Shown here: positions 17,676-26,704 of the stretch, one piece after another | How the letters are laid out: every line of letters starts with the position of its first letter | How positions within the stretch are numbered: position 1 is the stretch's first letter | Source: Pseudomonadota bacterium | GTDB taxonomy: Bacteria; Pseudomonadota; Gammaproteobacteria; Burkholderiales; Burkholderiaceae_B | DNA length: 64,000 bases | Direction of reading: 5' to 3' | NCBI GenBank assembly: GCA_023389155.1 | Contig: JAEWEV010000003.1 | Span: 62,001-126,000, forward strand | Notes under the pieces: model-generated | What the model saw: only the letters and a program-made list of their open reading frames with translations | Databases searched by the model: none | What the model was told of the DNA's origin: nothing | Made by a program: the position numbers and the translations under genes

Positions 17676-19340
17676 TCACAACCGCTCATTAAGACTTTGC
17701 TCATCTTCGAATCTCCATCGCGTTTTTACGCCGCCGCCGGGCGTGGCCTCCAGCAAGGGGATCGCCGACAGCAATTTGCGTGTGTAGGCGTGTGCAGGCG
17801 CATCAAAAATCGCGTCCCTGCTATCCAACTCGACAATTCGACCACTTTGCATCACCGCCACGCGATCGGCCACCTGTTCCACCACGGCCAGATCATGACT
17901 GATAAACAGGCAGGAAAAACCGTAGTGTCTTTGCAGATCGGAGAAAAGGCGTAGCACCTGGGCTCGCACCGTCACATCCAGTGCAGACACGGGTTCATCC
18001 GCAATGACAAATTTGGGGCGCCTGGACAAGGCGCGGGCAATGGCGATTCGTTGACGCTGGCCGCCCGACAGCGCGTGCGGATAACGTTCCGCATATTCTG
18101 CCGCCGGCAATCCGACTTCATCCAGCACTTCGTCAATGCGTCTGTTTCTGGCGCGATCGTCCATCTGCGGCACATTGCGCAGCGATTCCTCCAGAAGCTT
18201 GCGCACGGTCATTCTGGGGTCCAGCGACGAATACGGATCCTGAAATACCATCTGGCAATCATACCGGTACTGTTGCCAGCTAGCGCTGGCGCGATCTATC
18301 GGTTCGCCGGAAAAAGCCAGTTTTCCGCTGGTTCTTTTTAGCAGCCCGGCAATGGTCCAGCCCAATGTTGTCTTTCCGGAGCCCGACCCACCGACGAGCG
18401 CCAGCACCTCCTGAGGGTGTATTTCCAGATCAATGCCGTGCAATGCCCGGACATCCGGATTTTTTCTGAACAAACCACCGCGCCCCGGATAATCGACCAC
18501 GATGTCCTTTGCCTGTATAACCGGCGTGACGCTGCGATCGATCTGGCGCGCGGGTCCGCGCACGGGAAGCGATGAAAGCAGTTTTCGGGTGTACGGGTGC
18601 CTTGGCGTACTGATAATGTCTGCCGTCGGCCCCTGTTCCACGATATGGCCATGCTCCATGACGATAATTTTGTCCGTATAGCGAGCAACCATTGGCAAGT
18701 CGTGGCTGATCAGCAGCACGGCTGTACCCTGTTCACGAGTCAGTTCTACCATCAACTCAAGAACATCGCGCTGAACTATGGCGTCCAATGCGGTTGTTGG
18801 CTCGTCGGCGATCAGTAGCGTCGGTCTGACCAGCATTACGGCAGCGAGCATGATGCGCTGGCGCATACCGCCGGAAAAGTGGTGCGGATAGGCGGTCAGC
18901 GATCTTTCGGGATCCTGGATGCCAATGCGAGTCAGCATCTGTAACGTCAGGTCCCGCCGCTGCTGCGGGGAATAGTCGCTATGCAGCGCCAGCGCTTCAT
19001 CCAACTGACGACCAATCTTCATTGAAGGATTCAGGGATGTCATGGGCTCCTGAAATACCATACCGACTTTGGCGCCTCGCATCTGGCGCAGCGCCCTGGA
19101 TGGCATCGTCGTGACCTCATGGCCATCGAACTGTATCGACCCTGAAACCCGTTCGATTGCCGGCGGCTCCAGGCGCATGACAGCGCGTGCTGTCAGGCTC
19201 TTTCCAGAACCTGATTCGCCTACGATACCGACAATCTCGCCGCGATTTACTCTAAAACTGATATCGTCAACAACCCGTTTCGCGCCCTGGCGGGTCTGAA
19301 GCTGCAGATGGTCGACCTGCAGAAGTGGCCCGGAATTCAT
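17676..19340 (-). CDS. Dipeptide/oligopeptide ABC transporter, fused double ATP-binding protein
   Basis: Two DppD/DppF-like ATPases in one 554-residue chain. NBD1: GESGSGKS, FSGGMRQRI, LLIADEPTTALD; NBD2: GGSGSGKTT, LSGGQRQRI, FVIADEPVSALD; each is followed by an oligopeptide-type C-terminal segment (HPYTRKLLSSLP; HAYTRKLLSAIP). The organisation is the same as in GsiA. ATG at 19340 is used because AGGGGA precedes it and the protein then begins with MNSGPLLQVDHL; it overlaps the permease stop (ATGA). It energises import by the two permeases encoded just upstream. Confidence 0.93.
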   Translation of the reverse strand: MNSGPLLQVDHLQLQTRQGAKRVVDDISFRVNRGEIVGIVGESGSGKSLTARAVMRLEPPAIERVSGSIQFDGHEVTTMPSRALRQMRGAKVGMVFQEPMTSLNPSMKIGRQLDEALALHSDYSPQQRRDLTLQMLTRIGIQDPERSLTAYPHHFSGGMRQRIMLAAVMLVRPTLLIADEPTTALDAIVQRDVLELMVELTREQGTAVLLISHDLPMVARYTDKIIVMEHGHIVEQGPTADIISTPRHPYTRKLLSSLPVRGPARQIDRSVTPVIQAKDIVVDYPGRGGLFRKNPDVRALHGIDLEIHPQEVLALVGGSGSGKTTLGWTIAGLLKRTSGKLAFSGEPIDRASASWQQYRYDCQMVFQDPYSSLDPRMTVRKLLEESLRNVPQMDDRARNRRIDEVLDEVGLPAAEYAERYPHALSGGQRQRIAIARALSRRPKFVIADEPVSALDVTVRAQVLRLFSDLQRHYGFSCLFISHDLAVVEQVADRVAVMQSGRIVELDSRDAIFDAPAHAYTRKLLSAIPLLEATPGGGVKTRWRFEDEQSLNERL

Positions 19341-20158
19341 GATTTCCCCTTCGAATATGGATCGAGCTTGTCTTGCAGGGCATCGCCCAGCAGATTGATG
19401 CCAAGCAACGTCATGGAGATGCACAGACCGGGAAAGATGCCAAGCCAGGCAGCCTGCAACATGAACGGTCTGCTGCCTGCGAGCATATTGCCCCAGGTGG
19501 GAGCCGGCGGCGGCACGCCCAGCCCCAGAAAGCTAAGCGAGCTTTCGGCAAGCAGCACCCATCCAAACATGGAGGTCGCCAGTACCATCATGGGACCGAA
19601 GCAGTTTGGCAGAATATGACGAAACAGAATGAATAGCTCTGAGTTACCCATGATTCGGGAAGCGTGGACGAACTCCCGTTCCCGCAAAGGCAGCACCGTG
19701 CCTCGTACCAATCGGAGCACGGATGGCAAATAGGCGATGCCCAGGGCCACGACAATCCCGTACTTGTTGGCACCGACTACCGCCAGCAGGCCCAGGGCGA
19801 GCAGCATGCCAGGAAATGCCAGGAGCGCATCGGTAAAACACATCAGGACTCGATCCACCCAACCCCTCAAGTAGCCCGCGATCAGGCCAAGTATCGTGCC
19901 ACATACCATGGCGATCAGGACGGTCATGAAACTGATCCCGACACTGGTCGTGGCCCCGTAGAGAATACGGCTTAAAGTGTCACGACCGAATTCATCGGTG
20001 CCCAGCCAATAGGTTGAGTCGGGCGCATGAAGCCGATGTGCAAAGTTCGGCGTCATGGGATCGAATGGGGTCCAGAAGGCGCCTATCACGGCTGCCAGCA
20101 GTATGATTCCGCAAAGCACGGAACCCAGCAAAAGATTCGTATTGGGTCTGAATTTCAT
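19337..20158 (-). CDS. Dipeptide-type ABC transporter permease (DppC family)
   Basis: 273-residue inner-membrane permease. The N-terminus has the DppC/OppC_N helix (LLGSVLCGIILLAAVIGAFWTPFDP) followed by the family motif HRLHAPDSTYWLGTDEFGRDTLSRILYGATTSVGI. The EAA loop is at REREFVHASRIMGNSELFILFRHILPN. It pairs with the DppB-type permease encoded upstream, with which it overlaps by four bases, and with the fused ATPase downstream (also ATGA overlap), so the three subunits are translationally coupled. Confidence 0.92.
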   Translation of the reverse strand: MKFRPNTNLLLGSVLCGIILLAAVIGAFWTPFDPMTPNFAHRLHAPDSTYWLGTDEFGRDTLSRILYGATTSVGISFMTVLIAMVCGTILGLIAGYLRGWVDRVLMCFTDALLAFPGMLLALGLLAVVGANKYGIVVALGIAYLPSVLRLVRGTVLPLREREFVHASRIMGNSELFILFRHILPNCFGPMMVLATSMFGWVLLAESSLSFLGLGVPPPAPTWGNMLAGSRPFMLQAAWLGIFPGLCISMTLLGINLLGDALQDKLDPYSKGKS

Positions 20159-21099
20159 GACATCGTGACTCGCGGATCAAAGATGGGATAGCACAGGTCG
20201 ACCAGAAGATTGACCAGGACATAGATCAGGGCAATGAATAACAGACAGCCCTGGATCACGGGATAATCGCGAGCAAAAATCGCATCAACCAGCAAACGGC
20301 CCAGACCTGGGATGGTAAAGACCGTTTCGACGACCGCCACGCCCCCCAGCAGATTGCCCAATACCAGGCCAATCAGCGTCCAGGTTGGGCCAAACGCGTT
20401 TTTGAAGGTGTGACGCCACAGCACTGCCCGTTCCGACAGTCCTTTGGCACGGGCGTGGGTGACATAATCCAGCCGCAGCACATCCAGCGTGGACGCACGC
20501 GCCATCCTGAGGATCACGCCGGTCTCGTGCAGAAACAACGTCGCAATCGGCATGATCAGATACAGCAATCCTCCTTTCCAGTCATCCAGTGGGGACACAT
20601 ACCCCACCACCGGGAGCCAACCCAGATTCAATCCGAAAAAAAGCAGAAAAAGCAGACCCAGCCAGAAGGTCGGGATTGAAAGCAGCAGCGTTGCCGTGCT
20701 GACCAGCACCGTGTCAGATAGTTTGTTCTGCCGCCAGGCCGCGATCATGCCAGCAGGAACCGCTACCAGACTGGCGAACAGCACGGCGCACAGGACAATT
20801 GGCGCGCTGATGGCGAATCGCTGCAAAACCAGCGCAGTCACCGACTCGCCTGTTGAAATCGACACACCCAGATCACCCTGCAAAACATTGCCAAACCAGA
20901 TGATCATCTGCTCCAGCAGGGTTCTATCCAGTCCCAGCCGACGTCGCAGGTCTTCCAGACTGTGCGGATCTGCCATATCCCCCAGCATGAGCGCTGCCGG
21001 GTCGCCGGGGATCAGGCGAATCAGCATGAACACCGTTATCCCGACAATAAGCAGCGTCGGTATCGCCATGGCGACCCGGGCACAGATAAACCGAAACAT
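20155..21099 (-). CDS. Dipeptide-type ABC transporter permease (DppB family)
   Basis: 314-residue permease from the ATG at 21099 (MFRFICARVAMAIPTLLIVG...), chosen because GGGGA precedes it and the family N-terminus starts exactly there; the longer frame runs into the upstream peptidase gene. DppB motifs are present: IRLIPGDPAALMLG, LGLDRTLLEQMIIWFGNVLQGDLGVSI, the EAA loop ARAKGLSERAVLWRHTFKNA, and FTIPGLGRLLVDAIFARDYPVIQG. It overlaps the DppC-type gene and starts 16 bases after the C45 gene stop. Confidence 0.92.
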   Translation of the reverse strand: MFRFICARVAMAIPTLLIVGITVFMLIRLIPGDPAALMLGDMADPHSLEDLRRRLGLDRTLLEQMIIWFGNVLQGDLGVSISTGESVTALVLQRFAISAPIVLCAVLFASLVAVPAGMIAAWRQNKLSDTVLVSTATLLLSIPTFWLGLLFLLFFGLNLGWLPVVGYVSPLDDWKGGLLYLIMPIATLFLHETGVILRMARASTLDVLRLDYVTHARAKGLSERAVLWRHTFKNAFGPTWTLIGLVLGNLLGGVAVVETVFTIPGLGRLLVDAIFARDYPVIQGCLLFIALIYVLVNLLVDLCYPIFDPRVTMS

Positions 21100-21115
21100 G
21101 ATGATTTTCCCCGCT

Positions 21116-22213
21116 TCAGATCGGCAGCGTAAAACGCTGGAATACCGGTTGAACCGCAGGCAGGATAGCCACCTCCATGACACCCTCGGCCGGACGCATC
21201 AGTACCGTCGCGGCGGTCGCACTCAGGTGATCGCCCGTGGTGGCCTTCTGGGGTGGACGGCAAACGGCATAGGGATAGCCAAAGCGATCCATGAAGGCCT
21301 GACGAAACGTTTCAAAGTCAATTTTTTCCTGGCCCTGCGTCAGATGCCTGAGCACACGCCGACCTCGGTAGACCGAGTCCGGGCTGGGCAACAGCTCACG
21401 CAGCTTCATGAGCGCTACCGGGCTCTCCCAATGATTGGCATGCACCAGCAGACCATTTTCGGGATGCAGTAGAAAACTCTCATCGGGCGCGCACTCGATG
21501 TCGACAGCCTCACCTTCCTGGTGGCTGAGCATCATATTGTTTGCGACGGATTTCGGGCTGTGATACACCGCCCTGATGGCATGCGCGTAATGCGGCGTTT
21601 CCAGCGCCTTGCGGCGGATTAGCGGTAAAGGGACGCCATTGCGCATGGCGGCGCGATCCGATTCCAGATTATTTCCGGTAATCGCAATGCCCGCTGCATT
21701 AAACCCTGAGCGGGCGAGCTGCCCTGCTTCAGTAAATACCAGGATATCCGGTCCGTCATCCCTGACGATATGCATGACGATGCACGTTTGCGCACACTCA
21801 ACCCGCCAGTCCCAGTTCTGGCCGTGCATCAGAACGCCATCTATACTCATTTCGGGAAGGACGACCGCTGCCGTACATCCGTCCGGCGCGAGCGTATCAG
21901 GCTGCATGCGCGCGTACATGAGCAATTCACGTCTGGCATTGATCACTACCACGTGTTCGAACGGAATTTGTGCGCCCTCTGCAATGCCACGCATTTCTTC
22001 GACATAATCGGGATCGAAGGCTTCGATGGCTGGCAAAAACGCCTGGGTCAGCGTCTGAAGACGAGCCGGGTCAATGTCGCGTCTGGCCAGCAGGCCCACA
22101 TAAAAATCTGCTGCCATGTGAATCCGGTCCTTTGCCTGTTCACCGTGCTGGCGTCCTCTTTCCCTTGGTCCGCCGCTGATTCTGACAAACGGCAATACAT
22201 TCTCTTCATACAT
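21116..22213 (-). CDS. C45-family Ntn-hydrolase (acyl-CoA:6-APA acyltransferase-like)
   Basis: 365-residue member of peptidase family C45, related to isopenicillin-N acyltransferase and carcinine/beta-alanyl amine hydrolases. N-terminal signature ISGGPRERGRQHGEQAKDRI; the family nucleophile Cys is C113 in DGCTAAVV, where self-cleavage would expose it, followed by GVLMHGQNWDW and, later, NAAGIAITGNNL and VHANHW. These enzymes cleave or transfer amide-linked acyl groups. Placed between the binding protein and permease genes of a peptide-type importer, it most likely hydrolyses the imported amide in the cytoplasm (no signal peptide visible). The substrate is unknown. Confidence 0.85.
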   Translation of the reverse strand: MYEENVLPFVRISGGPRERGRQHGEQAKDRIHMAADFYVGLLARRDIDPARLQTLTQAFLPAIEAFDPDYVEEMRGIAEGAQIPFEHVVVINARRELLMYARMQPDTLAPDGCTAAVVLPEMSIDGVLMHGQNWDWRVECAQTCIVMHIVRDDGPDILVFTEAGQLARSGFNAAGIAITGNNLESDRAAMRNGVPLPLIRRKALETPHYAHAIRAVYHSPKSVANNMMLSHQEGEAVDIECAPDESFLLHPENGLLVHANHWESPVALMKLRELLPSPDSVYRGRRVLRHLTQGQEKIDFETFRQAFMDRFGYPYAVCRPPQKATTGDHLSATAATVLMRPAEGVMEVAILPAVQPVFQRFTLPI

Positions 22214-22280
22214 ATTCTGACCCCGTCACTCCGTGCTGTTATGGGTTTCATTCAAAGAGCGCGATCTGCACTCCTGGTAT

Positions 22281-23819
22281 TTAGTCTTTACTGACCTGCC
22301 ACAAGCGGGCAGCCGATCCTGGCCAGCTCGTATAGCCGTGCACTTTATTGGAAGTCGCATCTATCGTAATGCCGTTATAAAGCATCACCATGGGCACATC
22401 CTCCAGAAAATCCTTATGCAACTGATCAAGCAAAGGCTGACGCTTGGCTCTGTCACCCGTTGCCATCGCCTCGTCAAGCAATTTCAGATCTGCGGGGTTG
22501 TCCCATACTTTGCGCTTCTGTACTTTCTTATCACCCATGAAATGTTCATAAAGCAACGCATCGTCAAAGCGAGGCGAATAAGAAAACGCCATCATTTGAT
22601 ATTTGCCCGAGTTATAGCGGTCAAGCTGGGTTGCCCAATCCATGACATCCAGTTTCACGTTGATCCCGGCCTGCTGCAACATGGCCTGAGTCAGGATGGC
22701 CGCGTTAAACATTGACGGATAATCCTTATTGGTAATCATCGAAATTTGCTGGCCACGATAACCCGACGCCTGCAATAATTTCTTCGCTTCGTTCAAGTCA
22801 TATTTCCACCCGGCCTGCTGGACAGCCGTGTAGGATGGCGTGCCTATCGGAATAACGGAATTATTCGGCTTGCCCAGCCCGTCGGTCACCATTTCCACCA
22901 GCGATTTGGCATCTATTGCAGATGCAATAGCCTGGCGCATCGGCTTGTTCATGACCGGATCGTCTGTCTGGATAAGAATCGTGTTGCGCCTTGCGGTATA
23001 ACTATGGGAAATGTGCAGATTTTTATTCTTTTTCAGCTCTCCATAATCAGAGCTTGTGATGTCGGGTATCAGATCCAGGTCACCACGCACCAAAGCAGCC
23101 TTGGCGGCAGAAGCGTCCGGCACAACAAGGAATTTGACACGATCAACCAGGGGCTTTTTGTTGCCCACGTAACCATCTGGCTTGCCATCCAGGTTCGCGT
23201 AATCCTTAAAGCCAAGCAACTCAACATATGAGCCTTTGCTCCATGCGCCGAGCTCAAAAGGCCCTGTTCCAACGGGTTTGTTCCAGCTGCCGTCTGCATT
23301 GACTGACGCGGAGTTCAGAATGCCTGTCATACCACAATCGGGACGCGCAAGTGTACTCAGAAACATCGGATCGGCTTTGTCCAGGACGAATTTCACCGTC
23401 ATGGCATCCGGTGCCGACACATCGGCCACCTTGATCCCCTTGCTGCCGTCAAATTCAGAACGGCATCGCCAGCCGACATCCGGATCCATGTAATGTTTCC
23501 AGCTCCAGATAACATCGTCTGCTGTCAAGGAATCGCCATTGTGAAACTTGACGCCCTTGCGCAAGGGAAAGGTATAGGTGAGTCCGTCTTCGGATTCTTC
23601 AACACGTTCGGCCAGCAAGGGCTTTACCGTGCCGACATTATCAATGGCAACCAGCCCTTCAACGATATGCGCAACAATCATATCGGCAGTGCTATCGCGA
23701 TTGACGCCAGGTTGTGAACTGCGTAAGTCGGCAGGAATTTGCACGTTCAAAGTTTGGGCAGACACGCCACCAGCAAAGAGGCTGGCCAGAACGAGAAAGG
23801 AAAGCGGACGTTTATTCAT
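22281..23819 (-). CDS. Peptide-type ABC transporter substrate-binding protein (SBP family 5)
   Basis: Periplasmic receptor of 512 residues, in the DppA/OppA class. Signal peptide MNKRPLSFLVLASLFAGGVSA, then the family 5 pattern DMIVAHIVEGLVAIDNVGTVKPLLAERVEESEDGLTYTFPLRKGVKFHNGDSLTADDVIWSWKHYMDP (about 45-115), and the C-terminal lobe with DLNEAKKLLQASGYRG. It supplies ligand to the DppBC-type permeases encoded downstream on the same strand. It ends 67 bases before the C45 start and begins 68 bases after the alpha/beta hydrolase stop. Confidence 0.92.
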   Translation of the reverse strand: MNKRPLSFLVLASLFAGGVSAQTLNVQIPADLRSSQPGVNRDSTADMIVAHIVEGLVAIDNVGTVKPLLAERVEESEDGLTYTFPLRKGVKFHNGDSLTADDVIWSWKHYMDPDVGWRCRSEFDGSKGIKVADVSAPDAMTVKFVLDKADPMFLSTLARPDCGMTGILNSASVNADGSWNKPVGTGPFELGAWSKGSYVELLGFKDYANLDGKPDGYVGNKKPLVDRVKFLVVPDASAAKAALVRGDLDLIPDITSSDYGELKKNKNLHISHSYTARRNTILIQTDDPVMNKPMRQAIASAIDAKSLVEMVTDGLGKPNNSVIPIGTPSYTAVQQAGWKYDLNEAKKLLQASGYRGQQISMITNKDYPSMFNAAILTQAMLQQAGINVKLDVMDWATQLDRYNSGKYQMMAFSYSPRFDDALLYEHFMGDKKVQKRKVWDNPADLKLLDEAMATGDRAKRQPLLDQLHKDFLEDVPMVMLYNGITIDATSNKVHGYTSWPGSAARLWQVSKD

Positions 23820-23887
23820 GTTTTGCAGAGCTCCATTTTCATGGTGGAAATAACAGGCTTTCTACTTCTGGCCCGGGATATAGTCAA

Positions 23888-24757
23888 TTAGGCGGTGCGT
23901 GCCGATGCCCGGCGCTGCACCAGTACATCGGCAAAAAAGCCGGTAATCTGGTCAATACAATCTTCCCAGCGGTGTGAAACACCAGGCACCACATCAAATC
24001 TCACTTTGACACCAGCGGCTTCGAACGAACGACGCAGCGTGTCCAGACGTTCTGGCCGCGTCCTGCCCGGATCATTAGCACCCTCCATCCAGTGGGCACT
24101 ACCCGGTTGGTGCGTAATTTCCCAGGTCTCGGTATCGGCATCGCCAACGATCATCTGTACTGGCACACGTGCCAGTGCTTCCAGATCCACCTCGCTGCCA
24201 AACAGCTCAGCCACATTACGCGTACCCACCCACCAATCCCTTTTGGGATCGAGCAGCGTCACCGAACCGGGAGCACCGATGGAGGCCGCCCAGACACGCG
24301 ACGGATGCAGAATAGTAAATCGATGGGTAAAGTGCCCGCCGCCGGAAAACCCGAAAAGCCCAAAGTCTTTGAAGTTAAAGCCATAGCGCTTATTGATCTG
24401 CTCCACCATATCCAGAACGGCCAGATCGTATCGAATATCATTTTCACGAATGTATTTGTAGCCATTGCGATTGTCATCTCCTTGAACGCCCACCGGAAAC
24501 AGCGGGCACAAGATGACGCAATTATTCCATCGCGCAAAGTGACTGAACGCATCACGGTACTCTGTGATGGTGCGTCCTGTCCCATGTACGGCCACGACAA
24601 GTTCGGGCGCCGGACCAGCCTGCTGGACAGAACGGGGAACGTACATGCAGAAACTAAAGCGGGGATCCTTATGACTGGAAAATATTGTCGTATGTCCCAG
24701 ATCGTACATATTGGTTCCCCGCGATTCCGGTGTTGCTTCTGCGGCGGTCACTGCCAT
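23888..24757 (-). CDS. Alpha/beta hydrolase
   Basis: 289-residue hydrolase. The nucleophile elbow is GFSGGG (in DFGLFGFSGGGHFTHRFTILHP), the oxyanion region is VVAVHGTGRT, and the catalytic His is probably in VPGVSHRWED near the C-terminus, with Asp in VGDADTETW. The ATG at 24757 has AGGAG 8 bases upstream; the longer frame adds a spurious hydrophobic extension read through the promoter. No signal peptide from this start. It is the promoter-proximal gene of the minus-strand peptide-importer operon and faces gntR across 133 bases. An ester or amide substrate is expected; identity unknown. Confidence 0.85.
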   Translation of the reverse strand: MAVTAAEATPESRGTNMYDLGHTTIFSSHKDPRFSFCMYVPRSVQQAGPAPELVVAVHGTGRTITEYRDAFSHFARWNNCVILCPLFPVGVQGDDNRNGYKYIRENDIRYDLAVLDMVEQINKRYGFNFKDFGLFGFSGGGHFTHRFTILHPSRVWAASIGAPGSVTLLDPKRDWWVGTRNVAELFGSEVDLEALARVPVQMIVGDADTETWEITHQPGSAHWMEGANDPGRTRPERLDTLRRSFEAAGVKVRFDVVPGVSHRWEDCIDQITGFFADVLVQRRASARTA

Positions 24758-24795
24758 GATTATTGCTCCTGAAGATTTATGCGCATAAATATGTG

Positions 24796-24806
24796 ATACA
24801 AAGTAT
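24796..24806. promoter_or_regulatory. Putative GntR operator, copy 1
   Basis: ATACAAAGTAT, an inverted ATAC/GTAT pair, in the promoter between the divergent hydrolase operon and gntR. A near-identical second copy starts 29 bases further on. Confidence 0.6.
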
Positions 24807-24824
24807 ACGCATAAAATTGCGGCA

Positions 24825-24835
24825 ATACAAGGTAT
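24825..24835. promoter_or_regulatory. Putative GntR operator, copy 2
   Basis: ATACAAGGTAT, differing from copy 1 by one central base. It is overlapped by a further inverted pair AATACA ... TGTATT (24824-24843). Confidence 0.6.
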
Positions 24836-24890
24836 AATGTATTCACACAGCCACAAATTGCAGCGCTAAGCGCAGAAGGAAAGTAGCCAA

Positions 24891-25514
24891 ATGGCAAAAG
24901 TACGAGGTAAGGTGCCCCGTATGTTGGGCGACGAAATTGCATTGGAAATACGTAATGGCGGATTTCGACCCGGCGAATGGATACGTCTGAGCGATATTGA
25001 GGAGCGTTTCAACGCTTCACGTTTTGATGCCCGGCGGGCTTTGTCCGAACTGGTGTTGCGCCAGGTTCTTGAACATGCGCCGAATCGCGGCTATCGCGTC
25101 TATGCGCCAGACCCCGACACCATCCGGCATGTCAGGGACGCACGTGTTTTTCTGGAAAAGGAAGCGATTCGCAATGTTGTCAGGAACATTAGTGCAGAAA
25201 CATTGCAGCAGCTGAACCTGTTGGCCGAAGAGTTCCGCAAAGCCGCCGATCACGGCACCCGTAGCGAGCAGAATGAAATCAATAACCAGTTTCACACTCT
25301 GCTCTTCTCTGCCAGTGGTAACCCGGTTATCGAAGGCATGATTGAAGATCTCAGGCAGCGACTGGGCGGATCATCCCAGGCCGTCTGGCAATCGCGGGAT
25401 GCACTGTTGCAAAGCGCGCTGGATCATATGGATATCGTCAAGGCACTGGAGGCCCGCGACGCCGAGCTATCGGTCAAACTGATAGAGCGGCATATCAACC
25501 GCTCCAGTGTCTAG
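24891..25514 (+). CDS. GntR-family transcriptional regulator (FCD type)
   Basis: 207 residues: N-terminal winged HTH (about 8-75, LGDEIALEIRNGGFRPGEWIRLSDIEERFNASRFDARRALSELVLRQVLEHAPNRGYRVY) and C-terminal helical FCD ligand-binding domain (about 80-205, including VRDARVFLEKEAIRN, NNQFHTLLFSASGNPVIEGMI and the metal-site-type His in DHMDIVKALEARD and ERHINRS). FCD regulators usually repress and are released by a carboxylate ligand. It is divergent from the seven-gene hydrolase/importer operon, the likely target, with two matching operator motifs between them. AAGGAAAG precedes the ATG. Confidence 0.9.
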   Translation: MAKVRGKVPRMLGDEIALEIRNGGFRPGEWIRLSDIEERFNASRFDARRALSELVLRQVLEHAPNRGYRVYAPDPDTIRHVRDARVFLEKEAIRNVVRNISAETLQQLNLLAEEFRKAADHGTRSEQNEINNQFHTLLFSASGNPVIEGMIEDLRQRLGGSSQAVWQSRDALLQSALDHMDIVKALEARDAELSVKLIERHINRSSV

Positions 25515-25566
25515 CACAGGCTCGCCTGCACCGACGCTGGCGCGGCGGGCAGATGAGCAGTGTGCA

Positions 25567-26532
25567 TTATTCCATTTTCAGGTTGGCCGCACGAACCGTT
25601 TCTGCCCAAAGATGCTGCTGACCATCGATAAATGTTGAGAATTCCTCTGGCGTATCTCCGCCCGGCGTACCGCCCAGCGTTTTGAATCGTTGTACGATGT
25701 CATCGCTCTGCAGCGCCTCCCTGGCCGCCTGCTGGACTTTATTCACTATCTCCGGACTGGTGCCGGCAGGCGCGAGCAGGCCAAACCACGCATTGACCAC
25801 CATGTTATCTATACCCGCCTCTTTCATGGTGGGCACATCCGGCAGCTGTTCGGAGCGTTGCTCACCTGTTACCGCCAGTGCTCGAAACTTCCCTGACTGG
25901 ATTGATGGAATAGAACTGGGCAGATTGTCGATCATGAATGTGTACTGATTGCCCAACAGACCGGACACGGCAGGACCGGCTCCTTTATAAGGGACGTGCT
26001 GTGCCGTTTGCCCGATACGTTGCAGGAACATTTCTGCTGATAAATGGGGGGATTGACCTTTGCCAGAGGAACCGAATGTTCTTTTGTCTTCATTGGCGGA
26101 AAGATAGGCAGCAAGTTCGGAAACAGATTTGACTGGCGTCTCGCTGTTGACTACCAGCACATTCGGAACCGAAATTACAAGTGTAATTGGTGCGAAATCT
26201 TCCTTTTTGTATGGCAAGGTTTTATAAAGACTGTAGTTGATTGCATTGGGCCCTATGTTACCCATAACAAGTGTATAACCATCCGGCTTGCTGCGGGTGA
26301 GCGCCTGCGTGCCAATGATGCCGGCAGCGCCGGCTTTGTTTTCAACGACCACGCTTTGTCCCAGTATCTTGCTCATTTTCTCGCCGACCAGGCGAGCGGC
26401 GATATCTGTGGTTCCGCCTGGCGCCGCAGGTATGATAATGGTGATGGGTTTTTCCGGCCAGGCGGCCTGGGCCGAGCCGGCAAACAGCATCGCTGTCATC
26501 AAACCCGCGAATACGCGATATGAAAATTTCAT
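25567..26532 (-). CDS. Bug-family periplasmic receptor (tripartite tricarboxylate transporter type)
   Basis: 321 residues: signal peptide MKFSYRVFAGLMTAMLFAGSAQA, then the Bug pattern WPEKPITIIIPAAPGGTTDIAARLVGEKMSKILGQSVVVENKAGAAGIIGTQ, HVPYKGAGPAVSGLLGNQ and the C-terminal LGGTPGGDTPEEF. Bug proteins bind carboxylates, amino acids or aromatic acids and work with TctAB permeases, which are not in the window. It is the last minus-strand gene after the liv/ligase/MaoC set, 172 bases downstream of maoC, so co-transcription is possible but not certain. Confidence 0.9.
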   Translation of the reverse strand: MKFSYRVFAGLMTAMLFAGSAQAAWPEKPITIIIPAAPGGTTDIAARLVGEKMSKILGQSVVVENKAGAAGIIGTQALTRSKPDGYTLVMGNIGPNAINYSLYKTLPYKKEDFAPITLVISVPNVLVVNSETPVKSVSELAAYLSANEDKRTFGSSGKGQSPHLSAEMFLQRIGQTAQHVPYKGAGPAVSGLLGNQYTFMIDNLPSSIPSIQSGKFRALAVTGEQRSEQLPDVPTMKEAGIDNMVVNAWFGLLAPAGTSPEIVNKVQQAAREALQSDDIVQRFKTLGGTPGGDTPEEFSTFIDGQQHLWAETVRAANLKME

Positions 26533-26704
26533 TCAGGTCTCCTGATCTCTCATTGTCAATTTATGATTGATCAGAATAAAGGGCGAATGGAAACCGGGCT
26601 ATCTGTATTTGGCGAAGGAATGGTTCCGTGCTGTTTAATTCTCGTTTTCCCGGATGTCGCGGGCAGCCTGCTGCAATTCCAAAAACGATATGGGTCATGC
26701 GACT

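Noticed and set aside
20489..21472. Plus-strand open frame of 327 codons opposite the DppB-type permease and the C45 gene
   Set aside because: Crosses two real genes on the other strand and shows no recognisable domain.
26566..26580. FNR-like TTGAT-N4-ATAAA upstream of the Bug gene at 25.6 kb
   Set aside because: One mismatch in a five-base half site and no promoter at the right distance.
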